Positions 17,773-26,018 of a stretch of DNA of 37,619 nucleotides are shown piece by piece. The notes beneath the pieces are model-generated. The model was not told the DNA's origin. It searched no databases and worked only from the letters and a program-made list of their open reading frames with translations. Made by a program: the position numbers and the translations under genes. Positions within the stretch are counted from its first letter, which is position 1; each line of letters starts with the position of its first letter. This stretch comes from Vulcanimicrobiia bacterium. GTDB taxonomy: Bacteria > Vulcanimicrobiota > Vulcanimicrobiia > Vulcanimicrobiales > Vulcanimicrobiaceae. The stretch covers positions 1 to 37,619 of the forward strand of contig JAMXLK010000159.1 of assembly GCA_024281075.1 (NCBI GenBank), read 5' to 3'.

Positions 17773-18540
17773 GTGCGCGTCATCACGCTCAACGCCAACG
17801 GCATCCGCTCGGCCGCGCGTCGCGGTTTCTTCAACTGGGCGCAAGCGCAGAACGCCGACGTTGTTTGCCTGCAGGAGACGCGCGCGCAAGAGCATCAGCT
17901 ACCGGCCGACGCGTTTGCATTGCCCGGCTTCACCGGCTATTTCGTGGACGCAAAGCGTCGCGGATACAGCGGGGTTGCGCTGTACACGCGAAGCGAGCCG
18001 CTCGAAGTGCGCCGCACCTTGGGGTGGGACGACGTCGATTCCGAAGGCCGTTTCATCCAAGCGGATTTTGGCGAGTTTACCGTCGCGTCGCTCTACGCAC
18101 CATCGGGCATCTCCGGGCCGGCACGGCAGGCGTTCAAAATGAATTTCCTCGAACGGCTGCTCGCCGTGCTCGCGCAACTGCGCCGGTCCGGACGCGAGCA
18201 TATCGTCTGCGGCGATTTCAACGTCGCGCACCAAGACATCGATACGTACAGTCCGGCGCGCAACCGCCACGTGACGGGATTTCTGCCGGAAGAACGCGCC
18301 TGGATGGATGCACTGCTCGAACGCGTCGGCTGGGTCGACGCGTTTCGCGTCGTCAATCAGGAGCCGAGGCAGTACACCTGGTGGTCCAATTGGCCGGGCG
18401 CCTGGGAGCGCAATCTCGGCTGGCGTATCGACTATCAAATCATCACTCCGGGACTGGCCGATAAAGTGCGCCGCGCCTTCATCTATAAGGAAGCGCGCTT
18501 TAGCGATCACGCACCCCTGACGATCGAGTACGACCTGTGA
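17773..18540 (+). CDS. xth: Exodeoxyribonuclease III (AP endonuclease)
   Basis: The 255-aa cytoplasmic enzyme of base excision repair cuts DNA at abasic sites and degrades 3' ends, using a metal ion. Active-site residues of the ExoIII/APE1 family are all visible: N8, E35 in VCLQE, Y108, the D148 and N150 pair in CGDFNVAH, D220 in WRIDY and the D245-H246 pair in SDHAPL. The length is close to that of E. coli XthA (268). The start is a GTG at 17773 because family similarity begins at its first residues. The TGA stop shares four bases (GTGA) with the next gene. Confidence 0.95.
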   Translation: MRVITLNANGIRSAARRGFFNWAQAQNADVVCLQETRAQEHQLPADAFALPGFTGYFVDAKRRGYSGVALYTRSEPLEVRRTLGWDDVDSEGRFIQADFGEFTVASLYAPSGISGPARQAFKMNFLERLLAVLAQLRRSGREHIVCGDFNVAHQDIDTYSPARNRHVTGFLPEERAWMDALLERVGWVDAFRVVNQEPRQYTWWSNWPGAWERNLGWRIDYQIITPGLADKVRRAFIYKEARFSDHAPLTIEYDL

Positions 18541-19379
18541 AACGAGTCGTCGCGTTTCCGATGACGCGGCTGGTTCTCATCCTGCTCCTCTTTGGCGGGC
18601 TCACCGTGCCGGTCGTGCGCACCGCGCATCCGCCGCATTCGATATCGGCAACGCTCGTTGCCAACTGGACGCTCGTGCTGCTGCTCCTGGCCGTAGTTCT
18701 TTCCGTCGAATGGGTGACGGTGCGCAAGAAGGCCGCCCAAATCGGGCTCGATCCGAGCCGTGCGCCGCGCGATCTCCTCTTGGGTTTTCTCTTCGGCGCA
18801 GCGTTGATTTCGCTCGTTATCGCGGAACTCGCCGCGGGCGGTTTCTATCGAATCCTGCAGGCGCACCTTACGCGGGACCTCGGCATTGCGGCAGTACTGT
18901 TACTTGCGGATGCCGTGCTCGAAGAGCTGCTCTTTCGCGGCGTTCTATTTCGCTTGATCGAGGAATGGGCGGGCACGTGGATTGCCCTCGTCGTCTCCGC
19001 GGCGCTCTTCGGCTTGGCGCACGCCGCAAATCCGGGCGCAACGTGGTTTTCTTCACTCGCCATTGCGCTTGAGGCGGGAGTTCTGCTTGGCGCCGCGTTC
19101 GTCGTTACGCGTAACCTTTGGTTCCCGATCGCGCTGCACTTCGCATGGAATTTTTTCGAAGGGCCCGTTTATGGCAGTCAAGTCTCCGGCCATCAATTTT
19201 TGACGAGCGCATTCACAGCGCAAATCGCCGGTCCGACGATGCTGACCGGTGGACGGTTTGGCCCGGAAGCGGGGCTTTTTGCACTTATCACTTGCTTGGT
19301 TGCGGCGCTCGCGCTGCTCGCATACGCAACGCGGCGATTGCTCATCGTGGCGCCCTTGGCAGGTAAGCCCATCCCGTGA
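18537..19379 (+). CDS. CPBP-family intramembrane glutamic endopeptidase
   Basis: The 280-aa protein has about seven to eight membrane helices and all three CPBP (Abi/Rce1-like) motifs: EELLFRG with E129, E130 and R134, FGLAH with F158 and H162, and HFAWNFFEG with H201 and N205. These residues form the intramembrane catalytic site of the family, which processes CAAX-type proteins, bacteriocins or anti-sigma factors. The substrate here is not known. The GTG start overlaps the xth stop (GTGA), so the two are translationally coupled. The short gap to the following lipoprotein (49 bases) leaves room for a separate promoter. Confidence 0.92.
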   Translation: MKRVVAFPMTRLVLILLLFGGLTVPVVRTAHPPHSISATLVANWTLVLLLLAVVLSVEWVTVRKKAAQIGLDPSRAPRDLLLGFLFGAALISLVIAELAAGGFYRILQAHLTRDLGIAAVLLLADAVLEELLFRGVLFRLIEEWAGTWIALVVSAALFGLAHAANPGATWFSSLAIALEAGVLLGAAFVVTRNLWFPIALHFAWNFFEGPVYGSQVSGHQFLTSAFTAQIAGPTMLTGGRFGPEAGLFALITCLVAALALLAYATRRLLIVAPLAGKPIP

Positions 19380-19428
19380 AAAAAAGCTAGCGTCAAAACC
19401 CACGCACGCCCAGTTATTGAGGTGCCGT

Positions 19429-20592
19429 ATGATCCGTTTGAAAAATGGCGGTGTTTTGACCGTCTGCATGATTGCACTGCTTTCGGCCTGCAGTCAAGGC
19501 AGCACCGTTCCGGGCGCGACCGCCGGCGACGCGTCGCAGCTGTTGCAATCTGCCGCAGTGCCGGCGGCCGTACAACCAAACGATACTACTTCAGTTTTAA
19601 AGCTTCTTAACACCGACGTGGTCATCGGCTCCACAGTCGATCCCAATAACGGCGACCAGGGCCCGCACTCGCTTTCGATCGTAAAAGGTAACTACGGTTT
19701 GAAAAAGGGGCAACTCGTCGTCTGCAACTTTGCCGATTCATCGGGAACGGCCGGTAACGGCACCACGATCGAAGTACTCAATCCGCAGCCGGGCTCCACG
19801 CCGAGCCGGTTCGCGCAGAGCAACGACATCAAAGGCTGCGCCGGAACGGCAACCAGCTACGCAAATCAGGTTTACGCGACGGGTTTGACGAGCGGTTTGG
19901 TGACGTGGTTCGATCAGTCAGGCAAGGAGCAAACGACCTACAGCAATCTGTTTAAGGCGCCATTCTCCATCGCCGACATCGGTGGCGGAGGGACGTACGC
20001 AGCCGAATATATGTTCAACAGCGACGTGCAAACGGGCTCAATCGTCAGCATCGGCACCTCGGGATACGGCAGCGGTTTTTACCAGCAGGTCGCGACCGGA
20101 TTTGCAGTTGGCGGCTCGAGCCAAACGGGTTGGAACACCGTCGGGCCGTCGGGGCTCGCATATAACCATAAGAAAGACATTCTCTATATTGCCGACGGGG
20201 CAAATAACACGATCGTGCGGTTTTCCCACGCTACCGCGTTGCTGGTGAAAAACGAGATCATCGTTCTTCCGGGCGGCAAGAAATTCAAATGCGCGCATAA
20301 AAAGACGACGTGCGGCAAGCTCGTCTACAGCGGCTCGCCGCTCAACGTGCCGGTTGCGATGACGACGCTGCCGAACGGCAATTTGATCGTCGCAAATACT
20401 CAGCCGGCGAGCAGCGGCGGCAACGAGCTGGTCGAGCTAACGCCGACCGGTCTGATTCTCGACACCAAGGTCGTCGATACCGGCGCTACGCCGGCGGTCT
20501 TCGGTCTCGTCGCGAGCGGAACGAAAGACGCCAACACCGTTCTGTTCTACACCGACACGAACGACAATAGCGTCCACGAGCTCAAACACTAA
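19429..20592 (+). CDS. NHL/SMP-30-like beta-propeller lipoprotein
   Basis: The 387-aa protein has a lipoprotein signal ending LLSAC (Cys21). The mature part is rich in Gly, Thr, Ser and Asn and shows repeating propeller-like blades, e.g. PSGLAYNHKKDILYIADGAN with NNTIVRF, and VAMTTLPNGNLIVANTQP. These YIAD/IVAN strands are typical of NHL or SMP-30-type propellers. A pair of cysteines near 290 (KCAHKKTTC) may form a disulfide. Ligand and function are unknown; it probably sits on the surface. The ATG at 19429 has a GAGGT site at good spacing. Longer in-frame upstream sequence belongs to a shadow frame of the CPBP gene. A stem-loop follows the stop. Confidence 0.82.
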   Translation: MIRLKNGGVLTVCMIALLSACSQGSTVPGATAGDASQLLQSAAVPAAVQPNDTTSVLKLLNTDVVIGSTVDPNNGDQGPHSLSIVKGNYGLKKGQLVVCNFADSSGTAGNGTTIEVLNPQPGSTPSRFAQSNDIKGCAGTATSYANQVYATGLTSGLVTWFDQSGKEQTTYSNLFKAPFSIADIGGGGTYAAEYMFNSDVQTGSIVSIGTSGYGSGFYQQVATGFAVGGSSQTGWNTVGPSGLAYNHKKDILYIADGANNTIVRFSHATALLVKNEIIVLPGGKKFKCAHKKTTCGKLVYSGSPLNVPVAMTTLPNGNLIVANTQPASSGGNELVELTPTGLILDTKVVDTGATPAVFGLVASGTKDANTVLFYTDTNDNSVHELKH

Positions 20593-20603
20593 AATGCCGA
20601 GCG

Positions 20604-20632
20604 GGTGGCGCTAGCGTTTGCCCAGCGCCACC
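20604..20632. terminator. Stem-loop between convergent genes
   Basis: GGTGGCGCT (20604-20612) pairs perfectly with AGCGCCACC (20624-20632) around an 11-base loop. It lies 12 bases after the propeller lipoprotein stop and covers the last codons of sixA on the other strand. There is no run of T on either side, so it is at best a weak intrinsic terminator or RNA end-protecting structure for both genes. Confidence 0.4.
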
Positions 20633-21099
20633 AGCACCTTGGGCGGAATCAGACAGAGCAGCGTCCCCGACGGGGAGCTTCGGTCGCCGAATTCGATGCC
20701 GGCAAGCGCCGCTTTTTTGAGCTCGACGCTCGCTTTGCCGATCGCGCGGCCGATCGTCGCGCTCATGGTCGGCTCGTGTCCGACGAGCATGATTGACTCG
20801 GCATCGGCATGCGAGCGGAGAATCTCACCGAGCCGCTCCAAATTGAATCCATTGGCAAGTCGCTGATCTTCGATCAGCTTCACACTGCGCAGCCGAGTTG
20901 CGACGAACTCGGCGGTTTGTTTAGCGCGCAGCAATGGGCTGGCGACGATGCAATCGAGGTCGAGACTCAGGTCTTCAATTGCTTTTGCCTCGTGCTCCAT
21001 GCGTTCGCGTCCCTCGCGCGTGAGGGGCCGGTCGAAATCGCTGCCGGTCCAGGATGCGGGTTCGGCGGCGATGCCGTGTCGTAGAAAATAACACCGCAT
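20611..21099 (-). CDS. sixA: Phosphohistidine phosphatase SixA
   Basis: This 162-aa histidine phosphatase superfamily enzyme carries the catalytic RHG triplet at residues 7-9 (YFLRHGIA), the R58 helix in SPLLRAKQTA and the second histidine H108 in MLVGHEP. Small size and the absence of a lid insertion match SixA, which removes phosphate from phosphohistidine on signalling and PTS proteins in E. coli. The substrate here is an inference from family. It is divergent from the trans-sulfuration gene (56-base gap) and convergent with the lipoprotein gene. It is probably transcribed alone. Confidence 0.9.
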   Translation of the reverse strand: MRCYFLRHGIAAEPASWTGSDFDRPLTREGRERMEHEAKAIEDLSLDLDCIVASPLLRAKQTAEFVATRLRSVKLIEDQRLANGFNLERLGEILRSHADAESIMLVGHEPTMSATIGRAIGKASVELKKAALAGIEFGDRSSPSGTLLCLIPPKVLVALGKR

Positions 21100-21155
21100 C
21101 TACAGCCAGTACGGCGCCGAAAGGCCTACGCCCTCGGCGGTGTAACAGGCGGCTC

Positions 21156-22352
21156 ATGAGCAAGAGTTGGCAAACGCGGTTGATGCATCCCGACGTGACG
21201 CTTCCCGAGGGATACCGCTCCTTGGTGACGCCGGTTTACCGCGGATCGACGACGATTTTTCCCCGCGCCGCCGCGGTAACCGACCGATGGGACCAGGAGC
21301 GCATCGGATATACGTATGGGCTTTACGGAACTCCGACGTCACTGGAGCTCGCAGCGCGCATCTGCGAACTCGAAGCGGGCCGCTATACGATGCTCACGCC
21401 GGGCGGCCAATCCGCGATCTCGCTCATCGACTTTGCGCTGCTGAGCGCCGGCGATCATATTCTGGTTCCGCGCAGCATCTACGGTCCTAACCGGTTGCTG
21501 TCGAAGGCGCTGCTCGCGCGCTTCGGGGTGACGACGACGTTCTACGATCCGCTGATCGGCGACGAAATCGCTTCTTTGATTCAACCGAACACGCGGCTCG
21601 TTTGGACCGAAAGCCCGGGCTCGGTCACAATGGAAGTGCAAGACGTGCCGGCCCTCGCGCGAGCCTCGCATGCGCGCGGCGTCACGGTCGTGCTCGACAA
21701 TACGTGGGCCGCGGGAGTACTCTTCGACGCGTTTGCGCACGGCGTCGACGTCACGATGCAGGCGGTCACGAAATATATCGGCGGCCACAGCGATCTGCTG
21801 CTCGGCTCGATTACCGTTCGCGACGAGTCGCTCTACGAACGGCTCGGCGCGGCGCGCCAAGTCGTCGGCTGTGCCGTTTCGCCGGACGACTGCAGTCTCG
21901 CGTTGCGCGGCCTGCAGACGTTGGCCGTGCGTCTAAGCGCGGTGGAGGATTCCGCGCTCGCCATCGCCCGTTGGCTTGCGCAACGTCCCGAAGTCGAGCG
22001 CGTTTTGCATCCGGCCCTGCCGTCGTGTCCCGGCCATGAATTTTGGAAACGCGACTTCAGCGGCTCTTCCGGCGTCTTTTCATTCGTATTCAAGTCGGGA
22101 CCGACACGCGGACAGGTGCACTCCTTTGTCGACGCGTTGCGTCTCTTCAAAGTCGGTTATAGCTGGGCGGGGACCACGAGCCTCGCTGTCGCGTACACCA
22201 TGAGCGACACGGCGCGGCCCCGGTACGACCACCGGCTCGTGCGATTGAGCATCGGTTTGGAATCCACGCGAGAGCTGATCGCGGACATCGAGCAGGCGCT
22301 CACAACCTTCCCCGCAAAAGCGTTTGACGGTTCCGGAGGTACAACGAAGTGA
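21156..22352 (+). CDS. metC: Cys/Met metabolism PLP-dependent enzyme, cystathionine beta-lyase type
   Basis: The 398-aa protein is a fold-type I PLP enzyme of the Cys/Met metabolism family. The Schiff-base lysine is K206 in AVTKYIGGHSD, D181 (VVLDNTWAAG) holds the pyridine nitrogen and TPGGQSAI (81-88) is the phosphate-binding loop. The tight AGVLF after DNTW and the PLP-loop YTYGLYGTPT resemble bacterial cystathionine beta-lyases (MetC), which form homocysteine from cystathionine; other family members (gamma-lyase, gamma-synthase) cannot be excluded. The ATG at 21156 follows an AGGCGG site. The stop overlaps the GTG start of the next gene. Confidence 0.88.
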   Translation: MSKSWQTRLMHPDVTLPEGYRSLVTPVYRGSTTIFPRAAAVTDRWDQERIGYTYGLYGTPTSLELAARICELEAGRYTMLTPGGQSAISLIDFALLSAGDHILVPRSIYGPNRLLSKALLARFGVTTTFYDPLIGDEIASLIQPNTRLVWTESPGSVTMEVQDVPALARASHARGVTVVLDNTWAAGVLFDAFAHGVDVTMQAVTKYIGGHSDLLLGSITVRDESLYERLGAARQVVGCAVSPDDCSLALRGLQTLAVRLSAVEDSALAIARWLAQRPEVERVLHPALPSCPGHEFWKRDFSGSSGVFSFVFKSGPTRGQVHSFVDALRLFKVGYSWAGTTSLAVAYTMSDTARPRYDHRLVRLSIGLESTRELIADIEQALTTFPAKAFDGSGGTTK

Positions 22353-23062
22353 AAATGCTCGGGCCGCTCTTGGCGGCATTCTTTATCCTCAATGGATTAA
22401 CGCCATCGGTGGCCGCGGGCGCGCCGGGGACGCGCCACCTCGTCTATCAGTTCGGCTACAACACACCCATCGCGTCGTCCGGAAACGGCACCGGAACGAC
22501 GACCATCGACATCGCTCCCGCGCAGGATGGCGGCGTGATGATCAGCGGGACCGACCACTGGTGGAATACGGTGCGGGCCCGCGCCACCAATACGTGCGAG
22601 CTTTATTCCAACGGCAACGTCAAGTGCTCGCAAGCGCCTTACTCGATCTCACCGATGCAGCTTACGATCTTCCCGCTGCTCGCGCGCGATTATTTCAAGC
22701 ACCTCGACGCCGGTGGAACGTCGAGCTGGTCGCATAGCTTTGAGTTCTACGGCGCCGTCATTCCGGGCGCGTCGGGGTTTGCAGGCCAGCCCTACACCTG
22801 GAAGTGCAGTTATCAGTATCAGGGCAAGGGCCCGATTAAAAACGCCGGGTCGCTGATCATGATCGACGCACAAGGTACCCTCAACCAGCAAGGCGGCACG
22901 TATCTTAAAGCCAAGTCGAAGCAGCAGATCGTCTACGATCCCGTTGCGAAGGTCGTCGGCATTGTCAGCGACGTCCGCACGCATATCCCGATGCGCAGCG
23001 TCTACAGCAACGACAGCATCCAGCTGAAACTGACCAAAGACTCCGCGGCGCATCACGGCTGA
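22349..23062 (+). CDS. Exported protein of unknown function
   Basis: I do not recognise this 237-aa protein. It has a signal peptide (about residues 4-23, cleavage after SVAAGA) and a beta-rich mature part with WNTVRARATN, a CELYSNGNVKCSQ hairpin whose two cysteines may pair, and AIPGAS-like turns. The start is GTG 22349, eight bases after GGAGGT and overlapping the metC stop; the ATG two codons later is less well spaced. It is tightly linked to the serine hydrolase that follows (TGATG), so the two probably act together in the periplasm or at the surface. Confidence 0.75.
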   Translation: MKMLGPLLAAFFILNGLTPSVAAGAPGTRHLVYQFGYNTPIASSGNGTGTTTIDIAPAQDGGVMISGTDHWWNTVRARATNTCELYSNGNVKCSQAPYSISPMQLTIFPLLARDYFKHLDAGGTSSWSHSFEFYGAVIPGASGFAGQPYTWKCSYQYQGKGPIKNAGSLIMIDAQGTLNQQGGTYLKAKSKQQIVYDPVAKVVGIVSDVRTHIPMRSVYSNDSIQLKLTKDSAAHHG

Positions 23063-24258
23063 TGCGATTCGCGGCGCTGTTGCTTGCAGCCGGATTGATT
23101 GCGGCCTCGCCGAGCCCGGCACCGGCGGTTACGCCGTCGATCGAGCTTGCGCAAAGCCGGATCGACACGATGCTCCGCACCGGCCACGCCGACCCGGCGT
23201 GGTTCAGCCAGTCCTTTCTCGATCAAATTCCTGCGAGCAAGGTCGACGAAGTCATCGCATCGCTGATCAAGCAGCTCGGCGCGTATCAGAGCGTCGAGCT
23301 GAAGTCTGATAAGTTCCTCGCGCACTTCGCCAAAGGCACCGACGACGTGCTGATCCACCTCGATGCCGATGCAAAAATCGACGCACTGCTTTTCCGACCG
23401 CCGGCCGTGACGTCGGGCTCGCTCGACGATTCGTTGCGAGCCTTTCGGGAACAGGCAGGCACGCTATCGTACGTCATCAGCATCGAGAGCCGCTCCGAAC
23501 GAGCGGCTCTCAATCCTAGTGAGCCGCTGGCGGTCGGTTCGGCGTTCAAACTCGCGGTGATCAACGCATTGCGGGATCAGATCGCGCTCGGCCGGCGGCA
23601 TTGGAGCGACGTCGTGCCGCTTCAATCGCGTTGGAAGAGCGCGCCGACCGGCGTGTTGCAGAAATGGCCGGCGGGTACGCCGATTACGCTCGCAAGCTAT
23701 GCGGGGCAGATGATCTCGATCAGTGACAATACCGCCGCCGATGCGCTGATCCGCATCGTCGGCGCGGGGGCGCTGACTCCGTACGCGTTTGGGAACGACC
23801 CGTTTCTAACGACGCGGGAAATGTTCGTGCTTCATTCGGAGCCCAATGCCGATCTGCGCGATGCGTACCTCGCGGCGGTAACGCCGGCGGCGCGCTTGGC
23901 CGTCGCGCGCCGCGCCGACGCGCGCCCGCTTCCCAGCGTCGAGCAGCTGCGAAGCTCGCCGCTGCCCGCAATTGAATGGCACTATAGCGTGCGGCAACTC
24001 TGCGGACTTATGGACCGGGTCGCGAGTCTGCCGGTGATGTCCATCAATCCCGGCGTCGCGGATCCGGCCGAGTTCCGGCACGTCGCCTACAAGGGCGGCT
24101 CGGATACCGGCATTATCAACATGACGACCGCGGTGACGACGCGGCGCGGAACGCGGGTCTGTTTTTCGGCGACGCTCAACGACTCTCAGCATGCCGTCGC
24201 CGAGCTCGGTTTCGAAACGTCCTATTCGGCGGTCTTGCGCGGATTAGCGCAGCTCTAG
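23062..24258 (+). CDS. Exported serine hydrolase with class A beta-lactamase fold
   Basis: The 398-aa protein has a signal peptide (about 1-22), a separate N-terminal alpha/beta domain (about 25-112, DUF3887-like) and a C-terminal penicillin-recognising hydrolase domain (about 125-398). The three motifs are present: S160-A-F-K163 (nucleophile and general base), S221-D-N223 and K344-G-G346. The ExxLN omega-loop of true class A beta-lactamases, which holds the deacylating glutamate, is not visible between SDN and KGG; NDPFLTTREMF takes its place. It is therefore more likely a DD-peptidase or esterase-like enzyme than a resistance beta-lactamase. Start TGATG overlap with the previous gene; 3' overlap of four bases with the convergent PhzF gene. 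Confidence 0.85.
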   Translation: MRFAALLLAAGLIAASPSPAPAVTPSIELAQSRIDTMLRTGHADPAWFSQSFLDQIPASKVDEVIASLIKQLGAYQSVELKSDKFLAHFAKGTDDVLIHLDADAKIDALLFRPPAVTSGSLDDSLRAFREQAGTLSYVISIESRSERAALNPSEPLAVGSAFKLAVINALRDQIALGRRHWSDVVPLQSRWKSAPTGVLQKWPAGTPITLASYAGQMISISDNTAADALIRIVGAGALTPYAFGNDPFLTTREMFVLHSEPNADLRDAYLAAVTPAARLAVARRADARPLPSVEQLRSSPLPAIEWHYSVRQLCGLMDRVASLPVMSINPGVADPAEFRHVAYKGGSDTGIINMTTAVTTRRGTRVCFSATLNDSQHAVAELGFETSYSAVLRGLAQL

Positions 24259-25055
24259 CTCGTTGGAATCGTCAGCGTCCCCTCTGAGAAGGGAACGCAT
24301 TGGCCGGCGATGCGCACGCGATCGCCGCAATCCTCGAGCCAGAGCTCGGCGCCGCGCGCTGACAGCTGCCGCGCAAAGAGGCGCGGTTTCCCCAGCACGC
24401 CGGACCAATACGGAGTCAGCGTGCAGTGGGCCGATCCGGTGGCATGATCTTCGGCAATCCCATACTGTGGAACGAAGTGCCGTGAGACGAAATCGCAATC
24501 GGCATTGAAACCATGGGCGGTAACCGTCAGCGCCGAGAATGGAAGCGCCGCGATCCTCGCAATGTCGGGCCGAAGATCGCGCACTTGGCCGGGATCGGCC
24601 AAAACGGCCATCGCGCGCTTCCCGGCGGCCTCCCAAACTTCGACCGGACGCATTCCGATTGCAGCGGCGACCGCGTCGTGCTCGCGTTCCCGCTGCGGCC
24701 GCATCGCCGGAAACTCGAGTGCGATTCGTTCCCCTTCGCGTTCCGCGCGGAGCGGAGCGGAACGCGCGGTGAAGTCTATACGACTGCGGCCGGCATGAAG
24801 CCGGTGCAACAGCACGAACGCCGTTGCAAGCGTCGCATGACCACAGAGCTCCAGCTCTCCGGCCGGTGTGAACCAGCGAATTTCGAAATCGTCATCATGG
24901 GGAACGAAGAACGCGGTCGCCGGCAGATTCTGTTCCGCGGCTACCGCGAGCAGCGTTCGATCGTCGAGCCAGTGCGGCAGCGGCACGACCGATGCCGGAT
25001 TTCCGCCGAATGCGTCGCGCGTGAATGCATCGACGTGATAGAAGGCGATCTTCAC
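24255..25055 (-). CDS. PhzF-family isomerase-like protein lacking the usual catalytic glutamate
   Basis: The 266-aa protein shows the two-lobed PhzF/diaminopimelate-epimerase-like fold: HVDAFTRDAFGGNP at the start, GHATLATAFVL in the first lobe and GIAEDHATGSAHC in the second. Members isomerise small metabolites, as PhzF does in phenazine synthesis. The catalytic glutamate expected in the SETAF motif is replaced: the sequence reads NLPATAFF with A46 in its position, confirmed in the DNA. No phenazine gene is near, so the reaction is unknown and the protein may be catalytically altered. The ATG lies seven bases after the propeller lipoprotein, in one operon with it. Confidence 0.86.
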   Translation of the reverse strand: MKIAFYHVDAFTRDAFGGNPASVVPLPHWLDDRTLLAVAAEQNLPATAFFVPHDDDFEIRWFTPAGELELCGHATLATAFVLLHRLHAGRSRIDFTARSAPLRAEREGERIALEFPAMRPQREREHDAVAAAIGMRPVEVWEAAGKRAMAVLADPGQVRDLRPDIARIAALPFSALTVTAHGFNADCDFVSRHFVPQYGIAEDHATGSAHCTLTPYWSGVLGKPRLFARQLSARGAELWLEDCGDRVRIAGQCVPFSEGTLTIPTS

Positions 25056-25062
25056 CGGCGCT

Positions 25063-25995
25063 TTATGGCACCGTGCTTACCGTTGCGCCGCTCGGGTTTC
25101 GAAAGAGTCCCTTTCCGATGAGCTTCACCGGCTTTCCGCCTTTTGGGTAATTCCAGAATCCAACGTCGTGCTTGGCGCCGTTAGGCCCGTCGGGCGCAAT
25201 GAGCGTTGTACCGTCGATCCAAAACTGCGCGACGTCGACCGAGCCTTTCAGCGGCACGGTGTGTACCCGCTTCGCCGTCTTTCCCGTTATCGCAAAGTCA
25301 TAGATCGCGGTCGTCCCGTCGCCGATCGCAAGATGTTTGCCGTCCCACTGCAGGCCGCCCCACGAACCGAAGTGTTGGTGGATCTCGATGCGCTCGAATT
25401 TTGCGGCGCCTTTGCGCAGCTCGATCAACACGAAGCTATATGTGGAGTCGAGGCCCTCGACGAAGAGATTTCCCTGGTCATCGTAGGCACAGAAGAGGTA
25501 CGCCTGAACGCCGCGCGCGTGTAGAACCTTCGGCGAACCCGAGCGTCCGGTGTAAATTGCGACGCTCCCCGTATTTGAACCCGACTTTCCGTATCCAACC
25601 GCGGCGAGCGTGCCGCTCGTCGGATCGACGCTGCAATCCCACGGCAGATAGCCCGGATCGCCAAAGGTCGCGATCGGGACTTTGCCGGCGTGCGCGAACT
25701 CGAGGATTTCTTCCGACTCGGTGTTGGTGACGTACACGTTTCCCGAAGCGTCGGAGCAATCGCGAACCGGCGAATTAAATCCCGTGAGCGTGTTAACGAG
25801 CTTACCGTGCGGATAGGAATAAACGTAAACGCTATCGGTGCCGACGTCAGTGACGTAGAGCAGGCTCTTCGGCGCCGAAGCGTTCGATATGCCGGCCGGC
25901 GGTAATGCCTCGATTGGTACAGCGACATGAGAGGCGCCGCATCCGGCGAGGACCGCGGCGACGAAAGCGAGCGTTGCGCAAAGCCGAAAACTCAT
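25063..25995 (-). CDS. Beta-propeller lipoprotein
   Basis: The 310-aa protein has a lipoprotein signal ending LAGC (Cys19). The mature part is a beta-propeller of the NHL/YVTN kind, with blades such as LLYVTDVGTDSVYVYSYPHG, NVYVTNTESEEILEFAH and LFVEGLDSTYSFVLIE. Such lipoproteins are typically surface-exposed and of unknown ligand. It lies 23 bases after a PF04185 phosphoesterase and seven before the PhzF-like gene, so the three are likely cotranscribed. A weak ribosome binding site precedes ATG 25995. Confidence 0.83.
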   Translation of the reverse strand: MSFRLCATLAFVAAVLAGCGASHVAVPIEALPPAGISNASAPKSLLYVTDVGTDSVYVYSYPHGKLVNTLTGFNSPVRDCSDASGNVYVTNTESEEILEFAHAGKVPIATFGDPGYLPWDCSVDPTSGTLAAVGYGKSGSNTGSVAIYTGRSGSPKVLHARGVQAYLFCAYDDQGNLFVEGLDSTYSFVLIELRKGAAKFERIEIHQHFGSWGGLQWDGKHLAIGDGTTAIYDFAITGKTAKRVHTVPLKGSVDVAQFWIDGTTLIAPDGPNGAKHDVGFWNYPKGGKPVKLIGKGLFRNPSGATVSTVP

Positions 25996-26018
25996 AGAAC
26001 GACGGCGCTCTAAGAAGT

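Noticed and set aside
23062-24258. Antibiotic resistance beta-lactamase
   Set aside because: The deacylating ExxLN glutamate is not visible and the protein has an extra domain, so a resistance label is not supported.
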